Below the pieces are notes generated by a model. It was not told the DNA's origin, did not search any database, and saw nothing but the letters and a program-made list of their open reading frames with translations. From Mesotaenium endlicherianum (lineage: Eukaryota > Streptophyta > Zygnematophyceae > Zygnematales > Mesotaeniaceae): a DNA stretch of 21,005 bases. The position numbers and the translations under genes are program-made. The DNA lies in assembly GCA_009602735.1 (NCBI GenBank), contig WELA01006777.1:322818-343822 (forward strand). Direction: 5' to 3'. Positions 19,479 to 21,005 of the stretch are shown here, piece by piece. Positions within the stretch are counted from its first letter, which is position 1; each line of letters starts with the position of its first letter.

Positions 19479-19494
19479 CCTAGCTCCGATACCA
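19479..19494 (-). other. Primer-binding site, initiator tRNA-Met type
   Basis: The minus strand reads TGGTATCGGAGCTAGG one base after the LTR end. It matches 14 of 16 positions of the usual plant initiator tRNA-Met complement (TGGTATCAGAGCCAGG), including the first seven. The two changes are at positions 8 and 13. Confidence 0.85.
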
Positions 19495-19508
19495 CTGTAG
19501 TGAAACAG

Positions 19509-19547
19509 ATAGATAAAGTACTTAGTAAAACAGAATACTTTATCTAT
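19509..19547 (-). other. U5 stem-loop next to the primer-binding site
   Basis: Perfect 12-bp inverted repeat (ATAGATAAAGTA / TACTTTATCTAT) with a 15-nt loop, about 13 nt from the LTR end and about 14 nt before the PBS in the RNA. The same structure is at 13332-13370 in the 3' LTR. Retroviral U5 stems beside the PBS help start reverse transcription; a similar role here is inferred. Confidence 0.6.
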
Positions 19548-19677
19548 TCAAGACAAGGATCTTTGAACACAAGTGGTAGCTTCTTGAAAGAGAGATGGCT
19601 TCTTGAAAGTTAATATATTTCTGGATTTTGGCAAGTACAAGAGTGATTCTGGAATGTCTTTCTATGTTCTAGCTCTT

Positions 19678-19687
19678 GTTTATATAC
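19678..19687 (-). promoter_or_regulatory. LTR TATA box (GTATATAAAC)
   Basis: The minus strand reads GTATATAAACAAGAGC about 310 nt into the LTR, the expected U3/R position. The same site is at 13501-13510 in the 3' LTR. The truncated LTR at 12659 ends just before this box. Confidence 0.7.
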
Positions 19688-19998
19688 TTGCTACATAAGT
19701 AATTTCTAGGAAGGTGTATGTTGATGTGTTGGCACCCAACACATCCCAAAACTTGCCACCTCTTTCTAGAATAATGTACACATGTCCTTTTGACCTAAAA
19801 ATGGCACATCTGACTTTTGCCACATGGAGTTCTTCTAGGTCTTTCCTCTAACTTCGAAAATGCCTTGGAAGGTTCAAAGGACATGAACCAAGTTACTAGA
19901 GTACCTATTCACACTTGACTCCACACAATACTACTCCAAATATATTTGAAAACATTAAAATATATGCAAACTAATGTATAATAACTCAGATCACTACA

Positions 19999-20003
19999 AA
20001 CTA
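19999..20003. repeat. Target-site duplication, right copy (AACTA)
   Basis: Identical to 13314-13318, immediately outside the CACTACA end of the LTR. Confidence 0.95.
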
Positions 20004-20791
20004 AGTGGTCCTGAAAACACAAGAGATAAAAATGTAAGCTTTACTGATAATCTCTGTTACTTACACCTGGCATAATGAACTTCTAAAAGATGTCTCTTCT
20101 AGGGACATCTCTAGTATTTATACTCCTGGAAATCCGGCAGGGTACGCGGCGGATCCAATGCATGTAGTCCCTCTAGGAGGCTCTCCTATGTCCACTAATG
20201 TGTACAAGGCATGTACTAGCACTCCTATAGGCTAAGCATAACTCAAACCAATCAAAGCAAGGTGCGTAGGACATGCTACATGTCCCTCATTGGCCGAGCT
20301 TACCTTGGGTGGTTCTACCTAGATAGCGCCTCAAATGTGGATGTGAAAATTGAGGAAGCTTCCTCTAGGAGTAAGTGATGCAGTCACCAAGTTATAGCCT
20401 CAATGATGCATATATACTATGGAAATGCAAAGCTTATGTAGGCTAAGGGGCTCGCGGATTTGTGCGCACAAGCTAGGGGTTTTAGGGGGTCACAAATAGG
20501 CAAGAATGTGCACATTGAAACACAAATTGCTCTTTGGTGAGGATCCGCTAGGGGCCGGTAGGTGACGCGGACTAGATCGCTCATATCTCGCGCGATACAT
20601 GACCAAATGACGCGAACCCGGTGCCATTCGGAAGGTGACTTGACGCGCTACACTTTGGTGACTTGGAAATTGAGAAAAGGTCAACGTATGGATGCGTAAA
20701 GTCTATGCAAGGTCAGCCTTCCTAGGTTGATGGTTCACACATGTGGAGCTCGGTTTCGTGCGGCAACCTCGACTCAATAAATCATGACAGC
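20004..20791. other. Right part of the older interrupted repeat; no gene seen
   Basis: 20004-20126 continues the homology with 10654-10910. On the minus strand GAGTATAAATACTAGAG (about 20112-20128) is TATA-like. Further right is GC-richer DNA with a GGACATG/CATGTCC palindrome near 20270. It resembles LTR or untranslated retrotransposon DNA, but no family could be assigned. Confidence 0.45.
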
Positions 20792-20927
20792 TGTCGTGCG
20801 TTAGGAGATCGGGTGCGCCTTGTTGGCATAAGCAACACACAATAGACAAGCAGGCTTTGCTGCAATGAAGTCTATAATACAAATGGCTATATGCCAAAAA
20901 GGGAGTCAAGCGTCAAATGTTTTAATT
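20792..20927 (+). repeat. 137-bp direct repeat, copy 2
   Basis: Matches 12969-13105 with about four differences (for example C/T, T/A and a small indel in GGCTTTATAGCC versus GGCTATATGCC). It is followed by a 7-C run (20929-20935), which differs from what follows copy 1. Confidence 0.9.
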
Positions 20928-21005
20928 TCCCCCCCAGCTCTCAGCCTCTAGCTGATGGGCTGTGTACGCTGCCTAAGGCTAGCTCAGTGCAGTCTTCGCA
21001 GAACC
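20928..21005. other. Right edge of window; C-tract and unassigned sequence
   Basis: Seven C residues, then sequence without coding potential or recognisable repeat. Read on the minus strand the G-tract precedes the 137-bp repeat, as a PPT would precede a 3' LTR, but the repeat lacks clear TG..CA ends there. Confidence 0.3.

Larger units (their letters stand above)
13319..19998 (-). mobile_element. Complete Ty3/gypsy chromovirus LTR retrotransposon
   Basis: The element is 6,680 bp, bounded by TGTAGTGA...TCACTACA termini and flanked by a perfect 5-bp target duplication AACTA (13314-13318 and 19999-20003). Read on the minus strand the order is 5' LTR (19496-19998), initiator-Met PBS, gag, pol (protease, RT, RNase H, integrase, chromodomain), an untranslated 3' region with tandem repeats, a G-rich PPT, and the 3' LTR (13319-13821). 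The LTRs differ at 3 of 503 positions and both long frames are open, so the insertion is young and may be autonomous. The domain order RT-RNase H-integrase with a C-terminal chromodomain places it in the chromovirus branch; I did not assign it to a named lineage. It has inserted into an older repeat. Confidence 0.97.
19496..19998 (-). repeat. 5' LTR of the chromovirus (503 bp)
   Basis: Begins TG and ends CA on the element strand, with an 8-bp terminal inverted repeat. It differs from the other LTR at 19944, 19972 and 19989, all in the first 55 bp of U3. It contains the TATA box and, near its U5 end, a 12-bp inverted repeat. Confidence 0.97.

Overview
The window is nuclear DNA of an intron-containing eukaryote, almost certainly a streptophyte plant. 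The evidence is spliceosomal introns with GT..AG borders and matching phases, a chromodomain Ty3/gypsy (chromovirus) LTR retrotransposon primed by initiator tRNA-Met, and a repeat-rich AT-rich intergenic landscape. I cannot name the species; a seed-free land plant with a large genome (fern, lycophyte or bryophyte) would fit, but that is a guess. No bacterial, organellar, CRISPR, rRNA or tRNA feature was seen.

Layout. (1) 1-4291, plus strand, GC-rich: the last four recognisable coding exons (349-973, 1681-1909, 2917-3138, 4120-4291) of an NRDE2 homologue, a nuclear HAT-repeat protein of RNA surveillance. The N-terminal part lies left of the window, and the introns are full of simple-sequence and minisatellite DNA. 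(2) 4292-6945: no gene seen; its right part probably holds the 3' UTR of the next gene, with two adjacent hairpins at 6459-6515. (3) 6946-8451, minus strand: a Ser- and Gln-rich protein of about 501 aa that I do not recognise, perhaps with a small upstream 5' exon near 9045. (4) 8452-12658: no convincing coding gene; degenerate simple repeats, then AT-rich DNA with old repeat copies, including a possible old LTR promoter around 10480-10910. (5) 12659-13318: a truncated LTR of the same family as the intact element but in opposite orientation, abutting a 137-bp repeat that recurs at 20792-20927. (6) 13319-19998: a complete, apparently young chromovirus on the minus strand, 6,680 bp, with 503-bp LTRs differing at 3 positions, a 5-bp target duplication (AACTA), PBS, PPT, and open gag and pol. 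(7) 19999-21005: older repeat DNA that continues the sequence interrupted by the element.

The most interesting point is how the chromovirus makes Gag-Pol. Gag and pol overlap in the -1 relation. In the overlap lies a textbook slippery heptamer A_AAA_AAC in the gag frame, followed after 10 nt by a perfect 7-bp hairpin that contains the gag stop codon. With the intact protease, RT, RNase H, integrase and chromodomain motifs and the near-identical LTRs, this looks like a recently active, possibly autonomous element. It sits inside an older repeat whose empty-site counterpart can be recognised at 10654-10910.
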